Positions 23,197 to 35,966 of a DNA stretch of 64,000 nt are shown here, one piece after another. Made by a program: the position numbers and the translations under genes. The DNA is from Kondoa malvinella (taxonomy: Eukaryota > Basidiomycota > Agaricostilbomycetes > Agaricostilbales > Kondoaceae). A model generated the notes under the pieces. The model was not told the DNA's origin. It worked only from the letters and a program-made list of their open reading frames with translations, and made no database searches. Position 1 is the stretch's first letter, and each line of letters opens with the position of its first letter. Where the stretch lies: assembly GCA_039545315.1 (NCBI GenBank), contig BCIM01000016.1, positions 237,941 to 301,940 on the forward strand, in the 5' to 3' direction.

Positions 23197-24478
23197 ATGT
23201 CACAATGGCAAGCCTTTGCCCTTCGAGAGGATCCAAACAAGGTCAAAGAAGCGGAAGCGTTTAGAGAGGTGAATACAACAACTCCTCAACAGACAAATAC
23301 ACCTGCAATTCAGCTCATGCCACGGTCTCACAGGATCTTGCTATCCGTCTCGGCTGCCCTAATTGTCCAGCTGACCGTGAAGCCAACATTGTCGAAGAGA
23401 TGAGTTCGGGAGACTTGGTCTGTGGCAATTGCGGTCAGCAGCTGCAATGCTCGGGATTCGCGTGACCCCTGTCCTGACTCTGCTATAGGTCTGGTATTGG
23501 GAGACAGAATTGTGGATACGAGATCAGAATGTCAGTTCTTGAGGTCAAGTCGTTTTGCTCGATAGCATGCTTCTACCCAAAGTGCAGGGCGAACGTTTGC
23601 TAACGACGAAGGCGGCGATGATCCTTCGCGTGTCGGTGGACCTACAAATACTCTGGTTGATGGTGTAGAGGATTTCGGCACGGTCATCTCTTTCCGTGAC
23701 AACAATACTGGTGTCGCCAAAGACCTACAACGAGCTGCAAGGGCAGTCGTTCAAAAGTCGGGCGAAAAGACGCTGGCTGAAGGGTTTCGGGCGATTCAAG
23801 ACATGTGCGAAGTCATCTCCCTGTCGCGCCATACCACCGACACAGCCAAGCAACTTTACAAGCGTGTCTACGAAGAAAAGATTCTCAAAGGCAAGCCAAA
23901 CGATGCTGTCGTCGCTGCCTGCATCTTTGTCGCCTGTCGGCAGGCTCGCGTCCCTCGAACCTTTCAGGAAATCGTCAACCTGACTGGTGTCGAAAAGAAG
24001 AAGGTCGCCAACTGTTTCAAAATCTTGAAGCTCAAGTTTGAAAACACTGGTATTGCTCAGCCAGCACCTTCAACTTCTGCGACTGGCAGCGTTTCTTCTG
24101 GCCAAATTGCTGCAGCCGCAGAAGACATTGTCGTTCGCTTTGCCTCCAATCTTGCGCTTCCGCCATACGTCTCTTCCGCTGCTTGTGAAGTCTGTCGCAA
24201 AGTTACCGACCTCGGCATTCTGGCAGGACGAAATCCGGTCACTATGGCAACCTCTTGCATCTACTTTACTGCCGCTCTGTTTGGTACGCCAAAGACGGCA
24301 AAAGAAGTTGCAGATGTGGGCGGTATGGCCGAGAGCACCATCAGGCATGGTTACAGGTGAGTAGAAACCGCTTGCGCCAAACTTTTGTCTGATCGAGACC
24401 AACAGACTCATCCTACCTTACGCGGACACCCTTGTCAACCCCAAATGGACAAAAGCAGACAAGGCTCGTCTGCCTTGA
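23197..24478 (+). CDS. SUA7: Transcription initiation factor TFIIB
   Basis: A general RNA polymerase II factor bridging TBP-DNA and polymerase. ATG 23197 opens MSQWQAFALREDPNKVKEAE. An intron (from 23269, GTGAAT) joins to DLAIRLGCPNCPADREANIV, the first half of the zinc ribbon; VCGNCG supplies the second Cys pair. Two introns with GTCAGC and GTCAGT donors follow; GLVLGDRIVDTRSEW and RTFANDEGG flank the second. Two cyclin folds come next, with GFRAIQDMCEVISLSRHTTD and ACIFVACRQARVPRTFQEI in the first and CRKVTDLGILAGRNPVTMA in the second. The last intron (24359-24405) precedes LILPYADTLVNPKW, stop TGA 24476. The zinc ligands are all present. Confidence 0.95.
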
Positions 24479-24695
24479 GCTGGTAGGCAGGGTCGTGTGT
24501 CTGCAGTGCTAGATTAACCACCCTAATAGGACTTTTGGTCGATTCAGCATGACTGCCAGTAGAGATCATTGCCGTCGTAGAACATGTGATGCAATACAAT
24601 AATAGTAGTGCACACATATCGCCTACCTGTTTCCAATTGTGACGTGCGTGTATTAATTCGCCGACCTTGCTCCCAAACGATTCAAAGTCACAAAC

Positions 24696-24967
24696 ATGTC
24701 TAGCATTCAGGATCACAAAACTGACGGTATGCTAATGAGCATGCCGCACTACTTGAGCTGATTCCGTTCTCGCAGACAAATCACAAGATCACCCTTCCGA
24801 GGAAGGGTCTCTAGCTGGAATGCCAAAGGTCAGCTTCTAATCTACACTGCATCGCAGAGCAGTCTATCTAAATGTAACAAAAGCCACCTGGTGCCGCGGA
24901 CCATGAAGAGCAGTCGACAGTAAAGGGTGTCAGTTCCGATTCAACTAAAGACGATGAAGGTCAATGA
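24696..24967 (+). CDS. Small hydrophilic protein, three exons (candidate)
   Basis: ATG 24696 starts MSSIQDHKTDD. Two introns fit in phase: 24727-24775 (49 nt, GTATGC...CGCAG) and 24829-24883 (55 nt, GTCAGC...AAAAG). The product is about 55 residues, made almost wholly of Asp, Glu, Lys, Gln, Ser and Pro, with DHPSEEGSLAGMPK and a stop at 24965-24967 after DDEGQ. An alternative last intron from 24960 would replace the final residues. No hydrophobic core or known domain is present. Its composition resembles stress-type hydrophilins and the longer KGG gene at 42949, but sequence similarity is slight. Support comes only from splice-site pattern and coding composition. Confidence 0.4.
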
Positions 24968-25124
24968 GCAGTGTGACTTATTCTTAAGGCGAGGCTGATT
25001 AGCTCAGTTTAGGTCCACACCGAGGTACTACTGGGGCTAAACAGTAGGGGCAAGAGCCGAATGGGTAGACACAAAGTATGCAATTACATGTTCTAGACGT
25101 AGCACGATGTAGCTCGATACGCCA

Positions 25125-27205
25125 TCAAGCTTTACCGGACTTGCTCTTCCTTTCAGCTTTCTGCAAGGCCTTCTTCTTTTGCTGGAGCTTCTCGGTCTAT
25201 TACGCTAATATGAGCAGCGAAAATAGTGCCGTCAAACAGAGTCTCACCTCCTCTGCCTTTTTGCCTTTGGCATGTTGGATCTTGTTAAAGACCTTGCGCT
25301 TCTTGCCAACGAGCATTGCCCTACTCAGGTCCTCATCCTCCGTTGCAGACCTCTTCTTGCTAGGCGCGGCAGGTTTCGCCTTCTTGGCTTGTTTGGTTGC
25401 TTGTTTCAACTGGGCTGTGAACTGAGCATGGCTGACATTTCGGCTCTCCGCTTCAATCTCAGCTGCATGATGGAGTTCCTCGTTTTCTGGATCTTCAGCT
25501 GCTGCAAGAAGGGCTGGCGGTAAAGTAGTGGCTTGTGCTGGAGTAGCAACCTCTTCCTCTTCTTCAACTTCCTCCTCATCCGATGTATCCTCCCCTTCGG
25601 CAAGTTCCGCTTCGACCTCGTCAGCAGCACCCTCCAAGCCAACTTCCGCGGGTACGTAGCCACCCTGTTCTTTGACCAACTTGTCATTGACAAAGGGACT
25701 GAGATGCGGCGGCAGAGTACTTCCAGGTGCGTAGGGACCAGTAGAGAGGACAGTCGCTCGGTTCACACAGTCGACAACCCATTGCGGTTGAATGAGAACT
25801 CGCTTGCCAGGGTATGCTGCAAGCCTCGCCTGATGTGTCGCCAAACTCTCTGGGTCGGTCGGAATAGGTCGGTCGACCACATGATGAGTGATTTGTGGGT
25901 CGTCTTCGGCGAAAGGCGAGCCCGCGCCAAGGACTGGATCCCATCCCACCGCTCCTCCGAACGAACGAATGACAAATTCAAGAGTAGGACGAGTGACTTC
26001 ACGGGAAAGAAAGAAGACGTAGGACTGAAAGAGGGTAGTACTGGCTTCAGAGCTTTGCACTGTTGTCGTGCCGTCCGAATTGGCAAAGTCTACTTCTGGT
26101 GCTTGATCAATAGCAGACTCCGGGTGCGCTTCATCTACTGGCTGATCGTCTTCTACAGCTGTGCCGTCTTGCTGTCTCGAGATCTTGTTGATCTGCTTTC
26201 TCACTTGTTTCGCTGAAACCTTTTTTGCGTCTGCAGCTCCAGCCTCTGTTGCGCTCTGGCCTTCGACGGTGAGGTGTCGTGAAGTCTCCTCCAGTAACAA
26301 GGCACCAATTCCCGCTGCACCATCTTCCCTGCTTTGATCAATCTGCGGTGGGTAGATGAGGTTGCTGTCCGTAAAGAGTTTGTAGAAGCAGAAGCCCAGC
26401 AAGGTTTGATACAGTTCGATGAAGGTGAGCATGATACGAAAGTCGATGTCGGAAGGGATCTGAGACAGATGAACGTCAGTATGGAGCCGAACACGGAATT
26501 CGTGGCCGAGACTGACATTTTGGGTAAAAGAGAATGGCACTAGCCAAGTGATGGTCTGACCTTTGACCTCAGCCTGGTAGTATATGCCCTTGATGCTGAG
26601 GAAGACTTTGCGAAGACTGCGACTGCGCATGACATAGAGCTGCCATTCTGCCGAAAGACGAGCACAATTGGCGATTACCGTTGCAGATACTTGTGGAGAT
26701 GCCGGTAGATTGGCAAACAGCATGACGAGAGAGAGCGCATCATCGAGATCACGTAGAGCGTCAGGGAAAGTAGGATATCTGCGTGTTCGACCGATGTAAG
26801 CCGTTGCTAGGTTCCTCGAGTGAACAAGGCTTACCTTTCTTTGATGATGTGGTCAATCTTGAACATGGGCTTGTTCTCCTGCAAATTCTTGGCCAGACCA
26901 TATTGCTCTCTTCCTAACGCTCTGCTTAATTTCTTTGCAAACGTCTTGTGCTCTCGCAGTCTCGCAAGCACGGGCTCGTGTTGAAGGTACTGTATGTCTT
27001 TGATATAATAAAAGGACGTAGGCGCAGTGGACCCCTTGTTGGCCTTTTTCTTGGACTTGGGTTCACGAGGAAAGATGCCCTTCAAAATACATAGGCGTCG
27101 AAAATCTGCCAAAGAGCATTGTAACTTCTTGATGGCTTTAGTCCTTGTAATGTAGTTCTTGGCTGCTCCTGCATCACCCTTCTTCTTGAGTCGCTTGACT
27201 GCCAT
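25125..27205 (-). CDS. NOP7: Pescadillo homologue (Nop7/PES1)
   Basis: A nucleolar PeBoW-complex protein needed for 27S pre-rRNA processing and 60S assembly. ATG 27205 opens [20 protein letters not shown], followed by [20 protein letters not shown] and [20 protein letters not shown], all hallmark pescadillo blocks. After an intron near 26775-26835 come [20 protein letters not shown] and [23 protein letters not shown] domain lies at about 26020-25740 ([35 protein letters not shown]). An acidic stretch ([14 protein letters not shown]) and a basic coiled coil follow. A last 52-nt intron with donor GTGAGA joins KGKKAEE to [19 protein letters not shown] before TGA 25125-25127. It lies 110 bases downstream of SPT5 on the same strand. 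Confidence 0.95.
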
Positions 27206-27314
27206 GGTGGATTGTTGCAGACCCAAAAGAATTTGAAAAATCTTTTTCATTCGCAATACATGTTCCATCGTCAGAGCCCTTATAGCTATACACAGGCAGT
27301 ACAAGTAGCCCATC

Positions 27315-30300
27315 CTAATTGTTGATCTGCTCCCTGAAATTCTTGTCGTACTGAAAAAAAGCAGGGACATCAACGAAAGGTTCAGGGAACTAGCGCGGTT
27401 AGACGACATACCAAACAGAGATGCGTTGATCCAATTGCGTCCTTGCCGCCCGATTGAAGGAGACACATCCATTGATCATCATCCCGGATATCGGTCACCA
27501 CTTGCTGCCGCCTATACTTGCCAGATCCAATCACAATCGCATCCTGCCCTTGCGTCCATGGCTGAACAGGCGCCAAAAAGCGCACTGCAACGGACAACAG
27601 CGTATCGGGTTCATCAGGTAGCGAGACCTGACACATGAGCGCGTTGACACTGTCGTTGCGAGTATCGACGACGGTCCCTTGCTTGCCGCTGTATTCACCT
27701 TGCTTGTACGACTTTCCTAAGAAGTCGCGCTCTCTGAATGTGACAAACAGGCCAATTTCAGCCCAGTCTTCCGGAATCTCTGACGTTCGTTCGGTGCCTT
27801 GTTGCGCTTGCAGCAGACCAGCAGCAGGTGTAGGAGCACCGTACCCTGGTCCTGGCGTCTGTCCGTACGAGCCTGGCGTCTGTCCTGGGAAGCCTGGAGT
27901 GGTAGCTGGATAGCCTGGAGTTGGCGCAGAAAACGCTCCAGGTGTAGGCGCAGAAAACCCAGGTGTAGGCGCAGTCGTTGGCCTGTCGTATGAAGCGCCG
28001 GGCGTTGGCGCAGAAAAGGGTTGACCGGGAGTTGCAGCCTATGTATGATATATTTGTGAAAAGACGCATGAGATGCAGAAAGCAACGACTTACAGCTGGT
28101 GTTGGAGCTGATGCAGCTGCAGAACCCCATCTCGAATTGGCAAGCGGCATACTGTTTGTGGCAGTAGCAGACGCTTGATAATGATGCGAAGGAGCAGGAG
28201 TATGAGCTGCAGGAGTAGGGGCAGCCATCTGCTGGTCGCGCATCCCAGCTTCACGCATAGCGCGTCTTTCAGGATCTTCGTAGCGCTGGCCAGCTGCTGG
28301 TGTAGGCGCAGCACTGTACGGTGTATGCGCATTGTGGCCATAAGGCGTAGGTGCAGAAGCGTAAGGAGTTGGTGCGGTGGATGGTGCAGCTCGATCTCGC
28401 CCACTTTGCCCATAGCCCGAGGAAGAAGCATAGGACGGATAGGGCGCAGAAGAGCTAGGAGCATGATAAGGCGACTGTGCACCTGAATTTTGGGAGTATT
28501 GGTTGCTTGTGCCGGATTGACCGCTGTAAGGCGTTTTGGAGGACGCATTCCAGGTGTCGCTCTGTCCTGTTCCGGCTCCATATGGTGTTTTGGCCCCAGG
28601 ATTGAATGAGTCGCCTCCTGAACCGCCGTAGGGTGTTCGCGAGCCCGCAGCGAAGGAGTCTCCGCCGCCATACGAAGAGCGACCGCCAGGCGTTGCGCCA
28701 CCAGCGTAAGGGTTGACGGTACTTCCACCAGTGTTGGCATATGGGTTCGCAGTCGCATTTCCCGCTGAACCATAGGGATTTGCAGTCCTGCCACCACTAG
28801 CATAGGCATTGGCAGTGCGGTTTCCGCCTCCATGAGGATTGGCTGTTCTTCCCCCTCCGCCTGCGTAGTTTGGTGTGCGAGAGCTCTGATTTGGGTATTG
28901 CCCGCCAGAAGGTCCATCGGTTCTCGGCCCACCTCCTGGTCGCATTGACTGGATAGCTTCATCAACTGGAGCAAGACCATTTCTGCCCCTTGAAGATCAT
29001 CAGTACGCCCGAGCTGGTATCTACGGAGGATCTTACTTTGCGTAGAGTCGCGAGCGATCCACGTTGACTGTCTTGTTATTGGAAGACAGTTCGATGCGGG
29101 TCGCCTGACCATTAACGTCCTTGACGATGCCTTGGAATCCCTTCTGTGGTCCCTTCATAATGGTGACCAGCATGCCAACTATAGGATCGCGAATACGCTT
29201 GACACCAGAAGTGCCGGCAATGTTGGTATCTTCGGTCAATGGAGTGCGAGAGGAAGGAGGTGGCATGAGTTCGGGATTGAGCTTCGTGAAGTCGGTACCG
29301 CGCTTTTGCTTTGGCGCTGCAGACGTAAGGTACTGGGCGTATGTGACGAATACACCTCCATTCTCAGTGTAGTCTCGGCTGTACAGGAAAGCAAAGAGCG
29401 ATCGATAGATGTGAAGGATCTTGCCAGTTCGTTGAACAGAGCTATACTGTAAAGAGAAGGAAGTGAGCTACGAAAGAACAAGTGAAAGACTACGCACGGA
29501 ACCAGCTGTTTCCTTCATGGTATCTCCAGCATTGACGGTGTGACCTTCCGCATCAGTTGCAAGTGCTGAGTTGGATACGACCTTGCCCTGCAAGTTCTGC
29601 GGTCGGACACCCTTGACTTGACCAGATTGATCGAGAACACGGAAAACGCCTCGCTCAATCTTGTAAATAACACCGCATGTTTGGGCGCTGTATTGCGAAG
29701 CATTCATTAGCAAAGTGCATGAGCGTCGGAAGATATACGTACTCTAGCTGTACCAGATCATGCAGCTGGTATTGACCAATAGTGTTGACACCGGAGCCAA
29801 CCTCTGCTGCTTCTCTAACATCTTTTGCAAAGACGGTAATCTCCTCTCCGCTGAGATCGGAATGGAAAGTGACTGTTTCCCGATTCAAGCTGACGACCAG
29901 ACCAGTCTCATCTGCGTTGGCGCCGGAAAGAACCTTGACATGGTCTCCGACCTTGAACTTCTTCCGCACGCTCTTGGTTTCTACATCCATCTTTGTGCCC
30001 GACAAGTCTGGATGTTCATCTTCCGAAGGAGCAATCGTAACGACATCGTTGACGATCGACTCTACAAGACCGATGATACCTTTGGAGTCGCCTTCGAATA
30101 TCTCAACATGATCGCCAGGCTGAAGTGCAAGGTTGGCAGTCTTTCGAGCAGCATCAGCGATGAGCGACAGATTCAGTGCACTCTGATCGCGATCCCGGTC
30201 GGTATTCTGATCGTCCTCGTCGAGATATCCATCTTTCGCTGCTTTCGCTGCAGTTCGAGCTTCGCCGGCGAACTTGGTGATCTCATCGATAGTTGGGTTG

Positions 30301-31731
30301 ATGTCTTCAATGTTCAAAGCGGTCAGGCGCACATCTTTGATGCAGTAGCCGTCTTCGAAATCGTCATTTTGAAAGTGAAAGACACCCTTGGCGTAGGACA
30401 CGGATCGAGCAGAATAGACACTCTTGATCTCGTCAGCGTTGAAGAAGTGCTGCGGAGGTCGAAAAGCTGCGGTGTTTGAAGGTGCCTTCTTCCTCTTTTT
30501 CCCTTCTGTCGCAGGCTCTTCTTCTTTCGGGTTCATGTCGATACGAGGCACAAACTTGACTGTGATGGCATCAGCATTCTCTGGCACATCGACGATTTGC
30601 GCAACATCTCCAGCATATCGTCCTCGCTTGAAGCGCACCCAACCACCGACTTGCAGCGGAATGTCCTTCTTCCTTGTCTTGAGTAGATCTGGACGTTCCT
30701 CGAGCGGTATCAGGAGAGGTTGGTTGGTAGCATACACTCCGACAAGACCGTGTACAGCAGACCGGACATGTGCTTCAGATCGCGCTTCGACATAGATGTA
30801 GCCTTTCAAAGAGTCTCTGAAGAAAGCCGACACGATACCGAGCTCTTGTGTGGCAGCTTTACGAGAAATCGAAAGAATGAGGGCTTGTTCTCTGCCTGGC
30901 TTGACCTTCAAGGCCCAAATGGTTGGATCGTTGATGTCTGGCATAAGGTAGTTTCGAGGCAGCTGGCCACTAGCGCCCATCTCATCTGCTTCACGTGCAG
31001 CACGCCGACGGTCTCGCTCTCTTGCATCGAGGGCTTCTGCAATCTTGTGCAAATCTTTGTCTTCGACATCTCGATGTTGACGATCATACGCTCGGTTTTG
31101 TCTGCTGGCTGAAGCTTCATCAAACTCTTCTTCAGGACCAGCCTGATCTTGTCCGGTCACGACAAAGCCGTCTAATGCATCAAGCTGAGCCTTGCAAATC
31201 TTGGGTATGATAGGACCTGAATCACTGACCTGCAGCTCCTAGGCCGTCCTCGTCATCCTCCTCTTCATCGTCGTCTTCATCTACCTCGCTGATAGCACGC
31301 GAAAGCTTTAGTTGCCGTGTATAAGGGATGCCAATGTGCTCGCTCACGCTTCAATATCAATAAAACGATTGCCTTTACGCTTTATCTTGCGACGCTGAGT
31401 ATTTATCGTGTATGTCAGTGACCTGCTGCTTGTAATTGAGAACCACTCAATAAAGAGAGACATACCTTTGCTGGCCTGTTGCTTTCTTCTGCGTTGCCCT
31501 CCTCATCCTCGTCCTGTTGATGTAGCATGAGCCTGTGTGTCTGTATGCGCGTTGCCTGTAGCTGCTTGCCTCTTCATCATCCTCCTCCTCCTCGTCGTCT
31601 TCTTCGCCTTCAACCTGTTCTCGTCCGTTGGATTGATTTGGCGACTCTGCCTGTTCTGCACCCTTCAAGCCGCCGTCTCCAGCTTCACCGTTGAGCTCTG
31701 CGTCCAAGTCAAACTCTTGCCCCTCGCTCAT
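27315..31731 (-). CDS. SPT5: Transcription elongation factor SPT5
   Basis: The large DSIF subunit that holds RNA polymerase II in elongation. ATG 31731 starts an acidic N-terminus ([20 protein letters not shown]). Short introns precede [16 protein letters not shown] and [19 protein letters not shown]. The NGN domain (about 30950-30720) contains [20 protein letters not shown] and [19 protein letters not shown]. Several KOW domains follow ([80 protein letters not shown]). The C-terminal region is a Gly/Ser/Thr/Pro repeat field (28945-27830) with TPYG/ATPG and SAPTPG units, the phosphorylatable CTR. The final fungal domain has [20 protein letters not shown] and [14 protein letters not shown] 61-nt intron (27351-27411) gives the end [11 protein letters not shown], stop 27315. 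Confidence 0.95.
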
Positions 31732-31968
31732 GGTCGCTGTCAATTTCGACGCAGCTGTACGGGAACAAGGTGCGCCAGAATATTGAACGACTTGCCAAAG
31801 AATCTAGCGTAGTGTCTCTGCGTGCTATACAGGCTATGATGTGCGTTTACAAGTGTACCTAAGTCCCTCTCTGAGGCGAAGTGATGATCTTTGCTCTGCC
31901 TTGTCCAATGTTTTGCTCCTGTCTGCTTGTGCCCGGACTAAGCGTTGCCCATAAAGGTCAAGCGACGT

Positions 31969-32964
31969 TCATCGATCCCTTGTAGCTGGAGGGTTCCAAT
32001 CACAAACCAGTACGAGTCGCGATTCATTGCGTATCCTATGCTCTTCAATCGTCTTTTCGATCTCTTCTAATTCGACAAAGTCCTTGTTTGGGCTGATTTC
32101 GTATGCCTTGCGAACGACTGGGTGACTCGAGTCAGCTGTTGTCTGACCCACGCGGAAGTCGGAGCCCTACCGTCCGCTAAATCTCCAAAGTCCGCAAACG
32201 TTTCTTCTTTCCAGCTCGCTACTACTCCTGTATGCCCTGTGCCGATCAAGAGCATACCACCTAGCACATTACCGTCCTTGCCACCAGTCTTCAAGGTCCC
32301 CTTCACGCCATGTACTTTATTTCTCGCTAGCAATCGCCAAAATTGCTTTGTCAACATTTGCCAATACGAGCCGCGTCTGAGTTCTCCGGCGCCCAGATAG
32401 GTATAGAAAGCTCGTTGCTTATCGATGAACAGCCTTCCTGTCCACGCAGTGCCTTTGAACTCTGCGATCTGTCATGCTATCTGTCATCGCTGGCACCGAG
32501 CTAATATCGTTCAGGCCTACATCGTCATCTTCAGTCGGCATCACCGCTACCACATCAAAGCCAAGGCGTCTGAGGATCGTCTTGCAATGCGAAATGAGAA
32601 TGCCTTGCGCCCGACACTAAGGCATTCAAAAGCATCAAGATGAGGCGATTGCGACTAAGAAGGCTGTAGACTAACAAACTGACATCCCGCTCGTCTCACA
32701 ACTATTGATGAAATGATCGTCAGATCAACGAGACCATTTAATAAAGATTGCCATCATGTACCAAAGACAAGCGCTGGGCGTTCAAGCCATAGGTCCTTTG
32801 CATCTATACGTTGTCTGCAAGTGATCATCAGATTCGCTATAGCAGCCTTGATCACAAATCATTCACAGATCTGGCAGGCGCAGCACGGGCGATTGCTCGA
32901 GCTGCAAGAAGTTCCTATCCACAGACCGAAGGTCACCGAATGGAGAATCGAGGGGTATGTCCAT
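31969..32964 (-). CDS. PRXL2/FAM213-type thioredoxin-fold protein (AhpC/TSA_2)
   Basis: A predicted redox protein of the peroxiredoxin-like 2 family. ATG 32964 opens MDIPLDSPFGDLRSVDRNFL. An intron with donor GTGAAT joins PDL to QRIDAKDLWLERPALVF. Two further introns give RRAGCQFCRAQG, a CxxC motif in the family position. FDVVAVMPTEDDD, then FKGTAWTGRLFIDKQRAFY and LGAGELRRGSYWQ are the usual core segments. KQFWRLLARNKVHGVKGTL and GGMLLIGTGHTGVVASWKEE complete the fold. A last intron near 32120-32170 leads to VVRKAYEISPNKDF and TAG/TGA end at 31969. The exon set was rebuilt by eye from five in-phase splices, so small errors are possible. Substrate is unknown. Confidence 0.8.
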
Positions 32965-33076
32965 GCATCAAGGAATAGAGAGGATGGCTGTTATCAGACG
33001 ATCAGCTGAAGTGTAAATTGAGTTCCCCGCATTTGGCAACTCGATTGTTTTTTTTTTGCATAAGGTTTTTGGGTGC

Positions 33077-35966
33077 TCAAGCATCCACTAGCATTGCACG
33101 ATGCCCTTGTGATACGTCAGTCACATCCCTAAAGTCAAAGTCCATTTGCCTGAGGAAAGCATATCAGTCTTGATGCATAAAGCTGATGATGAGAATGCTA
33201 ACCGTAAGGTGTAATCTAGTACAAAGGATTCTTGCGCCAGCGCTTTGTCCGCTCTGTTGAAATGTCGCTCTGTGTATGGCAAGAGACCTTCAAGCAATTC
33301 GCTGACAGATGCCGCCGACTTGGTCGATCGCGCAGCAGTCAGACCGTCGGTAGAAGGGACCGGCGTGCGTTCGAGAGCAAGCAGCTTTGTAGCTGTATGA
33401 CCACGTAATATGACGTGCAGAACTCTTTGAGCGATGTCGCTGCTCTTGACGGACGTGTTCCAGTCGCGCACATGGCCAAGCAATCGCAACAACTCATCCG
33501 GGCTCAGCGAGCGGAGAGCTGCGTCGACAGCTTCTGCTCCAGTGATGGCTCCGCTTGATGATATTGAAGGCGTTGGTAACGACGAGAATAGCTTGAGGAG
33601 TCGACGAGGCTGGTCCATTGCCAGCGCAAGGAGTATTGCGGAGCGATAGTCTTTGGTTGCGACGAAGTTGTTGAAGTCTTGATTTCTGATGTCTTTGTCA
33701 GCGTGTATCATGCATCGATAGCCAAACGACTGACTTGAGCACTAGTTCTTCCGCCTGCGCAGCCTTTTCTAGTTCCTGCTCAACAGACACGTCCGCCCAT
33801 ATAGTGACTACCGAGTCCGCGCCTCCTGATACTATCCTGTTCTCGTCTTTACTGATTGCTAAAGCCCATATCTGTAAACCAGGTTAGACGTGTGATCAAA
33901 ATGAGCTTGATATCTCCTACTTTTTCTTCGTGATTATCAAGTGTGATGGCGCTTTCCTCATCTTTGATATTCCAGACCTTCACAAGTCCATCGGAAGCAC
34001 AAGATACGAGCTGCATGCCGGCAGAGATGAAGTCGACCCGAAGTACGGAATTCGTATGCCCTTCGAATGTCTGCATTGCGAAGGTGAGATTCCGTCAAGC
34101 GAGTTGTTAGCGACGAGCTTACCTTGAGACAGGTATAGTCTTTTGCGCTCCACAATTTGATAGTCTTGTCCCCGCTAGCAGTGGCCAGAACCTGATCCGT
34201 CGAGCTGAACTTGACACTCCATACCCCTCGCTTATGACCTTTCAGTACCCCAAGCAGTTGCAGAGATGCAGGTTTACCATCTTCAACAGACAACGCGAAC
34301 AGTTTTGCTGTCTTGTCTTGACTTCCTGAAGCTAGAAGTTGGTCGTTGGGAGAAATATCGATTGCGTTGATATCCTTGTCGTGAATTTTCTGGGTAAGAA
34401 GAGACTTGAGTCTGTGTTCTTCCCCATCTCCGAGACTGCCGAGGCCTTCTAAGCTCCATATCTTTACAGTCCGGTCTTGCGAGGCCGTAACAGCAAAAGA
34501 GCTGGCTGGTTGGCTCTTCGATAGAGCAACAGCCCCAACGCTTTCTAGATGGCCTTCACATATTGCTACGCTTTTCCATGTGATCTTTTCAGAGTCGGCT
34601 TGCGTCCATATTCGAGCTGTTCGATCTTTGCCGCCGCTCAGGAGTATAGAACCGTCCGGACTTTTGGCGAGAGCAAGAACTATATCGGTGTGGCCAGAAA
34701 GAAGTGTGGTGTTGGAAAAGCCGGCGTCCGATAAATCATACAGTCGTATCAACTCCGAATTCGTCGCAACCGCTAAATGTGTTTCTAGCCTGTTTGCAGG
34801 TTCATCGGTACTAGGTGTGGACAAAAACAGGCAATCGATAGCCTCGTCGTTAAAGCCGACAATCTGTCGTACCGGGGACAGAGACGGAAGATTGTGAGAT
34901 ATGATGTTCTGATCAACCCGTACAGACACTAGCATCGATGGAGACGAGAGCCAGCTGGGAAGTGCTTGTAAGATAGGCACAGGAGCTGCGATGAAATGAC
35001 ATACAAGGCATCGACAATCTCTACTGGCTTAGCTGAGGTGTTATGTTCCGAGGCAAGTAGGTGACCCGTCGCCAAACTCCATAAACGCAGCTGGCCTTTG
35101 TCTCCCGCCGTAAAGATGGCCGTATGGGTCTCTTCGCGTTGCTTGCCTTTGCCTTTGCTGGACGCATTGGCTACTGGCACCTCCAACAAACCGCACGCTT
35201 CAACGGTTTCGAGGACTGGAAAGGTGTTCTTTGGCTGATGTCCTGATGTCTTTGTAGGGTTGCGCTTCAATGGCCAGATGTTGACGACCTGATCCCTTCC
35301 AGCGCTGACTAACGTTGATCCATCCTCGGTGACTGCTAGCCCACGCACCACCGAAACATGTCCCTCCATGATAGCTTCACACTTCCTATTCTTGAGGTTC
35401 CATACCCGAATACGACAATCATCCGCGCCTGACACTAGTCTTGCATCATTGGGTATCGAAAGATCCCAAGCGAAAGCTGAAATAACACCTCCGTGACCCT
35501 TGAAGACGTGCGTGCAGAAGCCACCTTCAATGGACCACACTTTGACGATACCATCTGCAGCTCCAGTTGCATAGATGTGAGAAGAAGGGTCTGCAGACAT
35601 TGTGATGATGGGGGCATCATGCGCTCTGTGGACGGTCTTTGATGCAGAGGCATTGCTGTCTGCGAAAGGAACAGAGTACCACTGCAGCTGAAGCGACTTG
35701 CGAGCTACAATCAGCGTGCCAGTCTCTGTCGAAAGCTGAGGAGTCAATGCAAAAGTTGAAACAGGCGAATCTCCTTGCACTCGACCGAGCTCTTGGCCAG
35801 ACGTGGTATCTGTGAGTAGAATATCTTCATCGAGCGTGGTATATGCGTGAAGCCCATCTTGCGTGAGAGCGACTTTGCCTCCAGTATAGATAGGTGCAAA
35901 GGTTCGCTGTGGACCAAAGGCAGTCTTGAGCTTGTTGCGCTTGATGTACGAGGCTTTGTCGGTCAT
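33077..35966 (-). CDS. UTP13: U3 snoRNP / SSU processome WD40 protein UTP13 (TBL3)
   Basis: A UTP-B subunit acting in early 18S pre-rRNA processing in the nucleolus. ATG 35966 opens MTDKASYIKRNKLKTAFG. Two WD40 propellers follow, with repeats such as IYATGAADGIVKVWSIEGG, LVSAGRDQVVNIWPL, LLSGGKDRTARIWTQ, LLASGSQDKTAKLFAL, VLATASGDKTIKLWSAKDY and LVSCASDGLVKVWNIKDEE. The C-terminal Utp13 domain begins NQDFNNFVATKDYRSAILLA (about 33690) and includes LLRLLGHVRDWNT and LLEGLLPYTERHFNRADKAL. The last intron (about 33146-33203, donor GTTAGC) joins VLDYTLR to QMDFDFRDVTDVSQGH with TGA at 33077. Reading through that intron would give an earlier stop at 33121. Domain order is typical for the family. 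Confidence 0.93.

Noticed and set aside
24968..25124. Possible tRNA near 25.0 kb (GCTGATTAGCTCAGTT-like start)
   Set aside because: The D-arm-like sequence is not followed by anticodon and T arms with correct pairing.
29760..30479. 239-codon plus-strand ORF inside SPT5
   Set aside because: Antisense to the conserved KOW region; the SPT5 frame explains the conservation.
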